Shown: positions 10,705 to 24,090 of the stretch, one piece after another | How the letters are laid out: every line of letters starts with the position of its first letter | Position numbering within the stretch: the first letter of the stretch is position 1 | Source: Bugula neritina | Taxonomy: Eukaryota; Bryozoa; Gymnolaemata; Cheilostomatida; Bugulidae | NCBI GenBank assembly: GCA_964035545.1 | Contig: CAXIUT010000073.1 | Span: 62,001 to 126,000 of the forward strand | Reading direction: 5' to 3' | DNA length: 64,000 bases | The notes under the pieces: generated by a model | The model's database searches: none | Told to the model about the DNA's origin: nothing | The model's input: only the letters and a program-made list of their open reading frames with translations | Program-made: the position numbers and the translations under genes

Positions 10705-12042
10705 TAGAATAAAATATAATATAATAATTTCTTGACAGATAAATAATATCATATACAGAATCTAACTTACCATAACTCTACAGTGCTTCACCTCTTCAAC
10801 TTTTTCGGCAATGTTATTTCCTTCTAGTTAAAAGTACTAGCTGAATATTAGACTTTGAAACATAACCCTTCAATTTCATTGCACCAGCACCGGTTGCAAG
10901 ATAGGTGTGTTGGGAGTTATCTTTCCTAAAAATTTGTTTTCGGCGTTTATACGAAGCAGACACAGGCTAATATTAATTTTGTTATTTGCAAGAGTTTTTC
11001 TGTCTGGTTGTCCATCAGCAAAATTTTGCGCCTTGCAGTTTTTATGGAAATACCAGTGATGCTGGAAGACCTTTGCATTGTACACCCGCCTTTACTATTG
11101 AATTTAGATGTTTTATTTTCCCATCCCCTCTCCTGCCCCCCTGTCCCCTTTAACAACCAGCAATCCTGACTCATGTGAAATGTGTTATTGTTTTAGAGTT
11201 GGACCATGGGCCTACAGTATACGATTTGAAGCTTTATTGTTTACAGGCAGTCGAGATGAGTCACTGCTGAAACCCATTTTATTAGTAGACTATATTGCTC
11301 TTTAATCATCAGTTTTCATATTAAAACAAACAGCTCATCTGCAGCGCCATTTCACAGTATTATACTTTGCTAGAGCAATAACTAATTTTAGATGCCTTTG
11401 CAAACATATGAGAAATAAATGAGTCATTTTATGAAAAGAGGTGTTTGCAGCAATTGTCCACTTTTGATTTAGACGCGGCATGGAAACTTTTGTAGTTTTA
11501 AATAATATCTCCAAACTCATCACTTGCATGTGTTTATATGCTTGATAAAGTTTTTCATGCAAAACTTGATGCCTGCTTCAAAGACACCAGTGCTTAATTA
11601 CTGTGTTAACTGTATTGGCACGTTGCCATTTGATATTTGGTAATATTTCGCATCACAACAAACTCTTCAGAAAGTTAAGAAAATTAGTCTAGAAAGTTAA
11701 TGAAATAAACCTACCAGAGAGAGTAAGCCAGATGTAACAAGTAGATCCAAAACAAGTTGATTAACAATTGAAGTTGAAATCTCCATGTAGTGAACACTTT
11801 AGTCCTAATGTCAAATGCAAACGTCTGCAACCAAACTGTGTAGACTTCATGAGCTGGTTAGCTGACAGGACTCATTAAAGTTCTTAACTCTTGTGTGTAT
11901 AGTGATGCCCATCTTGAACTAGAGAGGGCTGACTGAAGACTGCTACTTTGTGAAAATTGACAATGCATATTATTATTATTCATTGTTGAGATTCACGGCT
12001 GCCATAAACAATGATAAAATATTCATTGTTGGTACTAGTGAG
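10705..12042. repeat. Monomer U9, type B
   Basis: It matches U2, with CCCCTTTAAC, AACAAACAGCTC and TTTAGACGCGGC. It follows a type A unit and precedes a type C unit, as U2 does. Confidence 0.96.
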
Positions 12043-13380
12043 TAGAATAAAATATAATATAATAATTTCTTGACAGATAAATAATATCATATACAGAATC
12101 TAACTTACCATAACTCTACAGTGCTTCACCTCTTCAACTTTTTCGGCAATGTTATTTCCTACTAGTTAGAAGTACTAGCTGAATATAGGACTTTGAAACA
12201 CAACCCTTCAATTCCATTACACCAGCACCGGTTGCAAGATAGGTGTGTTGGGAGTTATCTTTCCTAAAATTTTGTTCTTGGCGTTTATACGAAACAGACA
12301 CAGGCTAATATTAGTTTTGTTATTTGCAAGAGTTTTTCTGTCTGGTTGTCCATCAGCAAAATTTTGCGCCTTGCAGTTTTTATGGAAATACCAGTGATGC
12401 TGGAAGACCTTTGCATTGTACACCCGCCTTTACTATTGAATTTAGATGTTTTATTTTCCCATCCCCTCTCCTGCCCCCCTGTCCCCTCTAACAACCAGCA
12501 ATCCTGACTCATGTGAAATGTGTTATTGTTTTAGAGTTGGACCATGGGCCTACAGTATACGATTTGAAGCCTTATTGTTTACAGGCAGTCGAGATGAGTC
12601 ACTGCTGAAACCCATTTTATTAGTAGACTATATTGCTCTTTAATCATCAGTTTTCATATTAAAACAAACAGCTCGTCTGCAGCGCCATTTCACAGTATTA
12701 TACTTTGCTAGAGCAATAACTAATTTTAGATGCCTTTGCAAACATATGAGAAATAAATGAGTCATTTTATGAAAAGAGGTGTTTGAAGCAATTGTCCACT
12801 TTTGATTTAGACGCGGCATGGAAACTTTTGTAGTTTCAAATAATATCTCCAAACTCATCACTTGCATGTGTTTATATGCTTGATAAAGTTTTTCATGCAA
12901 AACTTGATGCCTGCTTCAAAGACACCAGTGCTTAATTACTGTGTTAACTGTATTGGCACGTTGCCATTTGAGATTTGGTAATATTTCGCATCACAACAAA
13001 CTCTTCAGAAAGTTAAGAAAATTAGTCTAAAAAGTTAATGAAATAAACCTACCAGAGAGAGTAAGCCAGATGTAACAAGTAGATCCAAAACAAGTTGATT
13101 AACAATTGAAGTTGAAATCTCCATGTAGTGAACACTTTAGTCCTAATGTCAAATGCAAACGTCTGCAACCAAACTGTGTAGACTTCATGAGCTGGTTAGC
13201 TGACAGGACTCATTAAAGTTCTTAACTCTTGTGTGTATAGTGATGCCCATCTTGAACTAGAGAGGGCTGACTGAAGACTGCTACTTTGTGAAAATTGACA
13301 ATGCATATTATTATTATTCATTGTTGAGATTCACGGCTGCCATAAACAATGATAAAATATTCATTGTTGGTACTAGTGAG
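12043..13380. repeat. Monomer U10, type C
   Basis: It matches U3 and U5, including CCATTACACC, GAAGCCTTATTG and the rare CTAAAAAGTTAATG. It is followed by a type D unit as in the ancestral order. Confidence 0.96.
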
Positions 13381-14718
13381 TAGAATAAAATATATTATAA
13401 TAATTTCTTGACAGAAAAATAATATCATATACAGAATATAACTTACCATAACTCTACAGTGCTTCACCTCTTCAACTTTTTCGGCAATGTCATTTCCTAC
13501 TAGTTAGAAGTACTAGCTGAATATAGGACTTTGAAACACAACCCTTCAATTCCATTGCACCAGCACCGGTTGCAAGATAGGTGTGTTGGGAGTTATCTTT
13601 CCTAAAATTTTGTTCTTGGCGTTTATACGAAACAGACACAGGCTAATATTAGTTCTGTTATTTGCAAGAGTTTTTCTGTCTGGTTGTCCATCAGCAAAAT
13701 TTTGCGCCTTGCAGTTTTTATGGAAATACCAGTGATGCTGGAAGACCTTTGCATTGTACACCCGCCTTTACTATTGAATTTAGATGTTTTATTTTCCCAT
13801 CCCCTCTCCTGCCCCCCTGTCCCCTCTAACAACCAGCAATCCTGACTCATGTGAAATGTGTTATTGTTTTAGAGTTGGACCATGGGCCTACAGTATACGA
13901 TTTGAAGCTTTATTGTTTACAGGCAGTCGAGATGAGTCACTGCTGAAACCCATTTTATTAGTAGACTATATTGCTCTTTAATCATCAGTTTTCATATTAA
14001 AACAGAAAGCTCATCTGCAGCGCCATTTCACAGTATTATACTTTGCTAGAGCAATAACTAATTTTAGATGCCTTTGCAAACATATGAGAAATAAATGAGT
14101 CATTTTATGAAAAGAGGTGTTTGCAGCACTTGTCCACTTTTGATTTACACGTGGCATGGAAACTTTTGTAGTTTTAAATAATATCTCCAAACTCATCACT
14201 TGCATGTGTTTATATACATGATAAAGTTTTTCATGCAAAACTTGATGCCTGCTTCAAAGACACCAGTGCTTGATTACTGTGTTAACTGTATTGGCACGTT
14301 GCCATTTGATATTTGGTAATATTTCGCATCACAACAAACTCTTCAGAAAGTTAAGAAAATTAGTCTAGAAAGTTAATGAAATAAACCTACCAGAGAGAGT
14401 AAGCCAGATGTAACAAGTAGATCCAAAACAAGTTGATTAACAATTGAAGTTGAAATCTCCATGTAGTGAACACTTTAGTCCTAATGTCAAATGCAAACGT
14501 CTGCAACCAAACTGTGTAGACTTCATGAGCTGGTTAGCTGACAGGACTCATTAAAGTTCTTAACTCTTGTGTGTATAGTGATGCCCATCTTGAACTAGAG
14601 AGGGCTGACTGAAGACTGCTACTTTGTGAAAATTGACAATGCATATTATTATTATTCATTGTTGAGATTCACGGCTGCCATAAACAATGATAAAATATTC
14701 ATTGTTGGTACTAGTGAG
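13381..14718. repeat. Monomer U11, type D
   Basis: It shows full type D: AAAATATATTATAATAAT, ACAGAAAAAT, GTCATTTCCTAC, TTAGTTCTG, CGCCTTTACTATTG, CAGAAAGCTC and the E-box CACGTG. It is the same as U13 and U18. Confidence 0.96.
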
Positions 14719-16058
14719 TAGAATAAAATATAATATAATAATTTCTTGACAGATAAATAATATCATATACAGAATCTAACTTACCATAACTCTACAGTGC
14801 TTCACCTCTTCAACTTTTTCGGCAATGTTATTTCCTTCTAGTTAAAAGTACTAGCTGAATATAAGACTTTGAAACATAACCCTTCAATTTCATTGCACCA
14901 GCACCGGTTGCAAGATAGGTGTGTTGGGAGTTATCTTTCCTAAAAATTTGTTTTCGGCGTTTATACGAAGCAGACACAGGCTAATATTAATTTTGTTATT
15001 TGCAAGAGTTTTTCTGTCTGATTGTCCATCAGCAAAATTGTTTGCGCCTTGCAGTTATTATGGAAATACCAGTGATGCTGGAAGACCTTTGCATTGTACA
15101 CCCGCCTTTACTATTGAATTTAGATGTTTTATTTTCCCATCCCCTCTCCTGCCCCCCTGTCCCCTCTAACAACCAGCAATCCTGACTCATGTGAAATGTG
15201 TTATTGTTTTAGAGTTGGACCATGGGCCTACAGTATACGATTTGAAGCCTTATTGTTTACAGGCAGTCGAGATGAGTCACTGCTGAAACCCATTTTATTA
15301 GTAGACTATATTGCTCTTTAATCATCAGTTTTCATATTAAAACAAACAGCTCGTCTGCAGCGCCATTTCACAGTATTATACTTTGCTAGAGCAATAACTA
15401 ATTTTAGATGCCTTTGCAAACATATGAGAAATAAATGAGTCATTTTATGAAAAGAGGTGTTTGAAGCAATTGTCCACTTTTGATTTAGACGCGGCATGGA
15501 AACTTTTGTAGTTTCAAATAATATCTCCAAACTCATCACTTGCATGTGTTTATATGCTTGATAAAGTTTTTCATGCAAAACTTGATGCCTGCTTCAAAGA
15601 CACCAGTGCTTAATTACTGTGTTAACTGTATTGGCACGTTGCCATTTGAGATTTGGTAATATTTCGCATCACAACAAACTCTTCAGAAAGTTAAGAAAAT
15701 TAGTCTAGAAAGTTAATGAAATAAACCTACCAGAGAGAGTAAGCCAGATGTAACAAGTAGATCCAAAACAAGTTGATTAACAATTGAAGTTGAAATCTCC
15801 ATGTAGTGAACACTTTAGTCCTAATGTCAAATGCAAACGTCTGCAACCAAACTGTGTAGACTTCATGAGCTGGTTAGCTGACAGGACTCATTAAAGTTCT
15901 TAACTCTTGTGTGTATAGTGATGCCCATCTTGAACTAGAGAGGGCTGACTGAAGACTGCTACTTTGTGAAAATTGACAATGCATATTATTATTATTCATT
16001 GTTGAGATTCACGGCTGCCATAAACAATGATAAAATATTCATTGTTGGTACTAGTGAG
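14719..16058. repeat. Monomer U12, type E (1,340 bp)
   Basis: Two extra bases near +318 (AAAATTGTTTGCGCC against AAAATTTTGCGCC) explain the 1,340-bp length. Other markers are GAATATAAGAC, TCTGATTGTCC and CAGTTATTATGG. The 3' half is like type C (GAAGCCTTATTG, CTCGTCTGCAG, TTTGAGATTT) but with CTAGAAAGTTAATG. It is shared with U14, U17 and U19. Confidence 0.96.
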
Positions 16059-17396
16059 TAGAATAAAATATATTATAATAATTTCTTGACAGAAAAATAA
16101 TATCATATACAGAATATAACTTACCATAACTCTACAGTGCTTCACCTCTTCAACTTTTTCGGCAATGTCATTTCCTACTAGTTAGAAGTACTAGCTGAAT
16201 ATAGGACTTTGAAACACAACCCTTCAATTCCATTGCACCAGCACCGGTTGCAAGATAGGTGTGTTGGGAGTTATCTTTCCTAAAATTTTGTTCTTGGCGT
16301 TTATACGAAACAGACACAGGCTAATATTAGTTCTGTTATTTGCAAGAGTTTTTCTGTCTGGTTGTCCATCAGCAAAATTTTGCGCCTTGCAGTTTTTATG
16401 GAAATACCAGTGATGCTGGAAGACCTTTGCATTGTACACCCGCCTTTACTATTGAATTTAGATGTTTTATTTTCCCATCCCCTCTCCTGCCCCCCTGTCC
16501 CCTCTAACAACCAGCAATCCTGACTCATGTGAAATGTGTTATTGTTTTAGAGTTGGACCATGGGCCTACAGTATACGATTTGAAGCTTTATTGTTTACAG
16601 GCAGTCGAGATGAGTCACTGCTGAAACCCATTTTATTAGTAGACTATATTGCTCTTTAATCATCAGTTTTCATATTAAAACAGAAAGCTCATCTGCAGCG
16701 CCATTTCACAGTATTATACTTTGCTAGAGCAATAACTAATTTTAGATGCCTTTGCAAACATATGAGAAATAAATGAGTCATTTTATGAAAAGAGGTGTTT
16801 GCAGCACTTGTCCACTTTTGATTTACACGTGGCATGGAAACTTTTGTAGTTTTAAATAATATCTCCAAACTCATCACTTGCATGTGTTTATATACATGAT
16901 AAAGTTTTTCATGCAAAACTTGATGCCTGCTTCAAAGACACCAGTGCTTGATTACTGTGTTAACTGTATTGGCACGTTGCCATTTGATATTTGGTAATAT
17001 TTCGCATCACAACAAACTCTTCAGAAAGTTAAGAAAATTAGTCTAGAAAGTTAATGAAATAAACCTACCAGAGAGAGTAAGCCAGATGTAACAAGTAGAT
17101 CCAAAACAAGTTGATTAACAATTGAAGTTGAAATCTCCATGTAGTGAACACTTTAGTCCTAATGTCAAATGCAAACGTCTGCAACCAAACTGTGTAGACT
17201 TCATGAGCTGGTTAGCTGACAGGACTCATTAAAGTTCTTAACTCTTGTGTGTATAGTGATGCCCATCTTGAACTAGAGAGGGCTGACTGAAGACTGCTAC
17301 TTTGTGAAAATTGACAATGCATATTATTATTATTCATTGTTGAGATTCACGGCTGCCATAAACAATGATAAAATATTCATTGTTGGTACTAGTGAG
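16059..17396. repeat. Monomer U13, type D
   Basis: It has the same type D marker set as U11, 2,678 bp upstream, and as U18, 6,694 bp downstream, with the E-box present. It is the second D of the D-E-D-E run. Confidence 0.96.
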
Positions 17397-18736
17397 TAGA
17401 ATAAAATATAATATAATAATTTCTTGACAGATAAATAATATCATATACAGAATCTAACTTACCATAACTCTACAGTGCTTCACCTCTTCAACTTTTTCGG
17501 CAATGTTATTTCCTTCTAGTTAAAAGTACTAGCTGAATATAAGACTTTGAAACATAACCCTTCAATTTCATTGCACCAGCACCGGTTGCAAGATAGGTGT
17601 GTTGGGAGTTATCTTTCCTAAAAATTTGTTTTCGGCGTTTATACGAAGCAGACACAGGCTAATATTAATTTTGTTATTTGCAAGAGTTTTTCTGTCTGAT
17701 TGTCCATCAGCAAAATTGTTTGCGCCTTGCAGTTATTATGGAAATACCAGTGATGCTGGAAGACCTTTGCATTGTACACCCGCCTTTACTATTGAATTTA
17801 GATGTTTTATTTTCCCATCCCCTCTCCTGCCCCCCTGTCCCCTCTAACAACCAGCAATCCTGACTCATGTGAAATGTGTTATTGTTTTAGAGTTGGACCA
17901 TGGGCCTACAGTATACGATTTGAAGCCTTATTGTTTACAGGCAGTCGAGATGAGTCACTGCTGAAACCCATTTTATTAGTAGACTATATTGCTCTTTAAT
18001 CATCAGTTTTCATATTAAAACAAACAGCTCGTCTGCAGCGCCATTTCACAGTATTATACTTTGCTAGAGCAATAACTAATTTTAGATGCCTTTGCAAACA
18101 TATGAGAAATAAATGAGTCATTTTATGAAAAGAGGTGTTTGAAGCAATTGTCCACTTTTGATTTAGACGCGGCATGGAAACTTTTGTAGTTTCAAATAAT
18201 ATCTCCAAACTCATCACTTGCATGTGTTTATATGCTTGATAAAGTTTTTCATGCAAAACTTGATGCCTGCTTCAAAGACACCAGTGCTTAATTACTGTGT
18301 TAACTGTATTGGCACGTTGCCATTTGAGATTTGGTAATATTTCGCATCACAACAAACTCTTCAGAAAGTTAAGAAAATTAGTCTAGAAAGTTAATGAAAT
18401 AAACCTACCAGAGAGAGTAAGCCAGATGTAACAAGTAGATCCAAAACAAGTTGATTAACAATTGAAGTTGAAATCTCCATGTAGTGAACACTTTAGTCCT
18501 AATGTCAAATGCAAACGTCTGCAACCAAACTGTGTAGACTTCATGAGCTGGTTAGCTGACAGGACTCATTAAAGTTCTTAACTCTTGTGTGTATAGTGAT
18601 GCCCATCTTGAACTAGAGAGGGCTGACTGAAGACTGCTACTTTGTGAAAATTGACAATGCATATTATTATTATTCATTGTTGAGATTCACGGCTGCCATA
18701 AACAATGATAAAATATTCATTGTTGGTACTAGTGAG
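17397..18736. repeat. Monomer U14, type E (1,340 bp)
   Basis: It has the AAATTGTTTGCGCC two-base insertion and the type C-like 3' half, as in U12, and it recurs as U19 at +6,694 bp. Confidence 0.96.
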
Positions 18737-20074
18737 TAGAATAAAATATAATATAATAATTTCTTGACAGATAAATAATATCATATACAGAATATAACTT
18801 ACCATAACTCTACAGTGCTTCACCTCTTCAACTTTTTCGGCAATGTTATTTCCTACTAGTTAGAAGTACTAGCTGAATATAGGACTTTGAAACACAACCC
18901 TTCAATTCCTTTGCACCAGCACCGGTTGCAAGATAGGTGTGTTGGGAGTTATCTTTCCTAAAATTTTGTTCTTGGCGTTTATACGAAACAGACACAGGCT
19001 AATATTAGTTCTGTTATTTGCAAGAGTTTTTCTGTCTGGTTGTCCATCAGCAAATTTTTGCGCCTTGCAGTTTTTATGGAAATACTAGTGATGCTGGAAG
19101 ACCTTTGCATTGTACACCCGCCTTCACTATTGAATTTAGATGTTTTATTTTCCCATCCCCTCTCCTGCCCCCCTGTCCCCTCTAACAACCAGCAATCCTG
19201 ACTCATGTGAAATGTGTTATTGTTTTAGAGTTGGACCATGGGCCTACAGTATACGATTTGAAGCTTTATTGTTTACAGGCAGTCGAGATGAGTCACTGCT
19301 GAAACCCATTTTATTAGTAGACTATATTGCTCTTTAATCATCAGTTTTCATATTATAACAGAAAGCTCATCTGCAGCGCCATTTCACAGTATTATACTTT
19401 GCTAGAGCAATAACTAATTTTAGATGCCTTTGCAAACATATGAGAAATAAATGAGTCATTTTATGAAAAGAGGTGTTTGCAGCACTTGTCCACTTTTGAT
19501 TTACACGTGGCATGGAAACTTTTGTAGTTTTAAATAATATCTCCAAACTCATCACTTGCATGTGTTTATATACATGATAAAGTTTTTCATGCAAAACTTG
19601 ATGCCTGCTTCAAAGACACCAGTGCTTGATTACTGTGTTAACTGTATTGGCACGTTGCCATTTGATATTTGGTAATATTTCGCATCACAACAAACTCTTC
19701 AGAAAGTTAAGAAAATTAGTCTAGAAAGTTAATGAAATAAACCTACCAGAGAGAGTAAGCCAGATGTAACAAGTAGATCCAAAACAAGTTGATTAACAAT
19801 TGAAGTTGAAATCTCCATGTAGTGAACACTTTAGTCCTAATGTCAAATGCAAACGTCTGCAACCAAACTGTGTAGACTTCATGAGCTGGTTAGCTGACAG
19901 GACTCATTAAAGTTCTTAACTCTTGTGTGTATAGTGATGCCCATCTTGAACTAGAGAGGGCTGACTGAAGACTGCTACTTTGTGAAAATTGACAATGCAT
20001 ATTATTATTATTCATTGTTGAGATTCACGGCTGCCATAAACAATGATAAAATATTCATTGTTGGTACTAGTGAG
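18737..20074. repeat. Monomer U15, type F
   Basis: Type F markers are AGAATATAAC, AATTCCTTTGCACC, AGCAAATTTTTGCG, AAATACTAGTG, CTTCACTATTG and CATATTATAACAG, with the E-box present. U20 is the same unit 6,694 bp downstream. The two differ near the end (TAGTGATGCCC here, TAGTGTTGCCC in U20). Confidence 0.96.
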
Positions 20075-21412
20075 TAGAATAAAATATAATATAATAATTT
20101 CTTGACAGATAAATAATATCATATACAGAATCTAACTTACCATAACTCTACAGTGCTTCGCCTCTTCAACTTTTTCGGCAATGTTATTTCCTTCTAGTTA
20201 AAAGTACTAGCTGAATATTAGACTTTGAAACATAACCCTTCAATTTCATTGCACCAGCACCGGTTGCAAGATAGGTGTGTTGGGAGTTATCTTTCCTAAA
20301 AATTTGTTTTCGGCGTTTATACGAAGCAGACACAGGCTAATATTAATTTTGTTATTTGCAAGAGTTTTTCTGTCTGGTTGTCCATCAGCAAAATTTTGCG
20401 CCTTGCAGTTTTTATGGAAATACCAGTGATGCTGGAAGACCTTTGCATTGTACACCCGCCTTCACTATTGAATTTAGATGTTTTATTTTCCCATCCCCTC
20501 TCCTGCCCCCCTGTCCCCTCTAACAACCAGCAATCCTGACTCATGTGAAATGTGTTATTGTTTTAGAGTTGGACCATGGGCCTACAGTATACGATTTGAA
20601 GCTTTATTGTTTACAGGCAGTCGAGATGAGTCACTGCTGAAACCCATTTTATTAGTAGACTATATTGCTCTTTAATCATCAGTTTTCATATTAAAACAGA
20701 AAGCTCATCTGCAGCGCCATTTCACAGTATTATACTTTGCTAGAGCAATAACTAATTTTAGATGCCTTTGCAAACATATGAGAAATAAATGAGTCATTTT
20801 ATGAAAAGAGGTGTTTGCAGCACTTGTCCACTTTTGATTTACACGTGGCATGGAAACTTTTGTAGTTTTAAATAATATCTCCAAACTCATCACTTGCATG
20901 TGTTTATATACATGATAAAGTTTTTCATGCAAAACTTGATGCCTGCTTCAAAGACACCAGTGCTTGATTACTGTGTTAACTGTATTGGCACGTTGCCATT
21001 TGATATTTGGTAATATTTCGCATCACAACAAACTCTTCAGAAAGTTAAGAAAATTAGTCTAGAAAGTTAATGAAATAAACCTACCAGAGAGAGTAAGCCA
21101 GATGTAACAAGTAGATCCAAAACAAGTTGATTAACAATTGAAGTTGAAATCTCCATGTAGTGAACACTTTAGTCCTAATGTCAAATGCAAACGTCTGCAA
21201 CCAAACTGTGTAGACTTCATGAGCTGGTTAGCTGACAGGACTCATTAAAGTTCTTAACTCTTGTGTGTATAGTGATGCCCATCTTGAACTAGAGAGGGCT
21301 GACTGAAGACTGCTACTTTGTGAAAATTGACAATGCATATTATTATTATTCATTGTTGAGATTCACGGCTGCCATAAACAATGATAAAATATTCATTGTT
21401 GGTACTAGTGAG
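20075..21412. repeat. Monomer U16, type A-like 5' end with D/F-like 3' part
   Basis: The first part is type A/B (GAATATTAGAC, TATTAATTTTG). From CGCCTTCACTATTG at 20463 it follows D/F units (TAGTGATGCCC at the end, E-box present). The switch lies between 20350 and 20462. One private CpG is CTTCGCCTC near 20157. It is the likely junction monomer of the five-monomer duplication. Confidence 0.9.
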
Positions 21413-22752
21413 TAGAATAAAATATAATATAATAATTTCTTGACAGATAAATAATATCATATACAGAATCTAACTTACCATAACTCTACAGTGCTTCACC
21501 TCTTCAACTTTTTCGGCAATGTTATTTCCTTCTAGTTAAAAGTACTAGCTGAATATAAGACTTTGAAACATAACCCTTCAATTTCATTGCACCAGCACCG
21601 GTTGCAAGATAGGTGTGTTGGGAGTTATCTTTCCTAAAAATTTGTTTTCGGCGTTTATACGAAGCAGACACAGGCTAATATTAATTTTGTTATTTGCAAG
21701 AGTTTTTCTGTCTGATTGTCCATCAGCAAAATTGTTTGCGCCTTGCAGTTATTATGGAAATACCAGTGATGCTGGAAGACCTTTGCATTGTACACCCGCC
21801 TTTACTATTGAATTTAGATGTTTTATTTTCCCATCCCCTCTCCTGCCCCCCTGTCCCCTCTAACAACCAGCAATCCTGACTCATGTGAAATGTGTTATTG
21901 TTTTAGAGTTGGACCATGGGCCTACAGTATACGATTTGAAGCCTTATTGTTTACAGGCAGTCGAGATGAGTCACTGCTGAAACCCATTTTATTAGTAGAC
22001 TATATTGCTCTTTAATCATCAGTTTTCATATTAAAACAAACAGCTCGTCTGCAGCGCCATTTCACAGTATTATACTTTGCTAGAGCAATAACTAATTTTA
22101 GATGCCTTTGCAAACATATGAGAAATAAATGAGTCATTTTATGAAAAGAGGTGTTTGAAGCAATTGTCCACTTTTGATTTAGACGCGGCATGGAAACTTT
22201 TGTAGTTTCAAATAATATCTCCAAACTCATCACTTGCATGTGTTTATATGCTTGATAAAGTTTTTCATGCAAAACTTGATGCCTGCTTCAAAGACACCAG
22301 TGCTTAATTACTGTGTTAACTGTATTGGCACGTTGCCATTTGAGATTTGGTAATATTTCGCATCACAACAAACTCTTCAGAAAGTTAAGAAAATTAGTCT
22401 AGAAAGTTAATGAAATAAACCTACCAGAGAGAGTAAGCCAGATGTAACAAGTAGATCCAAAACAAGTTGATTAACAATTGAAGTTGAAATCTCCATGTAG
22501 TGAACACTTTAGTCCTAATGTCAAATGCAAACGTCTGCAACCAAACTGTGTAGACTTCATGAGCTGGTTAGCTGACAGGACTCATTAAAGTTCTTAACTC
22601 TTGTGTGTATAGTGATGCCCATCTTGAACTAGAGAGGGCTGACTGAAGACTGCTACTTTGTGAAAATTGACAATGCATATTATTATTATTCATTGTTGAG
22701 ATTCACGGCTGCCATAAACAATGATAAAATATTCATTGTTGGTACTAGTGAG
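21413..22752. repeat. Monomer U17, type E (1,340 bp)
   Basis: It carries the two-base insertion and GAAGCCTTATTG of type E. It begins the second copy of the E-D-E-F run first seen at U12. Confidence 0.96.
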
Positions 22753-24090
22753 TAGAATAAAATATATTATAATAATTTCTTGACAGAAAAATAATATCAT
22801 ATACAGAATATAACTTACCATAACTCTACAGTGCTTCACCTCTTCAACTTTTTCGGCAATGTCATTTCCTACTAGTTAGAAGTACTAGCTGAATATAGGA
22901 CTTTGAAACACAACCCTTCAATTCCATTGCACCAGCACCGGTTGCAAGATAGGTGTGTTGGGAGTTATCTTTCCTAAAATTTTGTTCTTGGCGTTTATAC
23001 GAAACAGACACAGGCTAATATTAGTTCTGTTATTTGCAAGAGTTTTTCTGTCTGGTTGTCCATCAGCAAAATTTTGCGCCTTGCAGTTTTTATGGAAATA
23101 CCAGTGATGCTGGAAGACCTTTGCATTGTACACCCGCCTTTACTATTGAATTTAGATGTTTTATTTTCCCATCCCCTCTCCTGCCCCCCTGTCCCCTCTA
23201 ACAACCAGCAATCCTGACTCATGTGAAATGTGTTATTGTTTTAGAGTTGGACCATGGGCCTACAGTATACGATTTGAAGCTTTATTGTTTACAGGCAGTC
23301 GAGATGAGTCACTGCTGAAACCCATTTTATTAGTAGACTATATTGCTCTTTAATCATCAGTTTTCATATTAAAACAGAAAGCTCATCTGCAGCGCCATTT
23401 CACAGTATTATACTTTGCTAGAGCAATAACTAATTTTAGATGCCTTTGCAAACATATGAGAAATAAATGAGTCATTTTATGAAAAGAGGTGTTTGCAGCA
23501 CTTGTCCACTTTTGATTTACACGTGGCATGGAAACTTTTGTAGTTTTAAATAATATCTCCAAACTCATCACTTGCATGTGTTTATATACATGATAAAGTT
23601 TTTCATGCAAAACTTGATGCCTGCTTCAAAGACACCAGTGCTTGATTACTGTGTTAACTGTATTGGCACGTTGCCATTTGATATTTGGTAATATTTCGCA
23701 TCACAACAAACTCTTCAGAAAGTTAAGAAAATTAGTCTAGAAAGTTAATGAAATAAACCTACCAGAGAGAGTAAGCCAGATGTAACAAGTAGATCCAAAA
23801 CAAGTTGATTAACAATTGAAGTTGAAATCTCCATGTAGTGAACACTTTAGTCCTAATGTCAAATGCAAACGTCTGCAACCAAACTGTGTAGACTTCATGA
23901 GCTGGTTAGCTGACAGGACTCATTAAAGTTCTTAACTCTTGTGTGTATAGTGATGCCCATCTTGAACTAGAGAGGGCTGACTGAAGACTGCTACTTTGTG
24001 AAAATTGACAATGCATATTATTATTATTCATTGTTGAGATTCACGGCTGCCATAAACAATGATAAAATATTCATTGTTGGTACTAGTGAG
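22753..24090. repeat. Monomer U18, type D
   Basis: It matches U13 at the AAAATATATTATAATAAT head, GTCATTTCCTAC, TTAGTTCTG and the E-box, exactly 6,694 bp downstream of it. Confidence 0.96.

Larger units (their letters stand above)
13381..18736. repeat. D-E dimer in tandem, 2 x 2,678 bp (U11-U12 / U13-U14)
   Basis: U11 and U13 are the same type D unit, and U12 and U14 are the same 1,340-bp type E unit with the two-base insertion. The D-E pair occurs again as U18-U19. Confidence 0.9.

Noticed and set aside
14921-15169. 82-codon plus-strand frame in type E units
   Set aside because: It exists only because of the two-base insertion joining two frames. The hydrophobic first part is the kind of sequence expected from T-rich DNA, and no start context or homology is visible.
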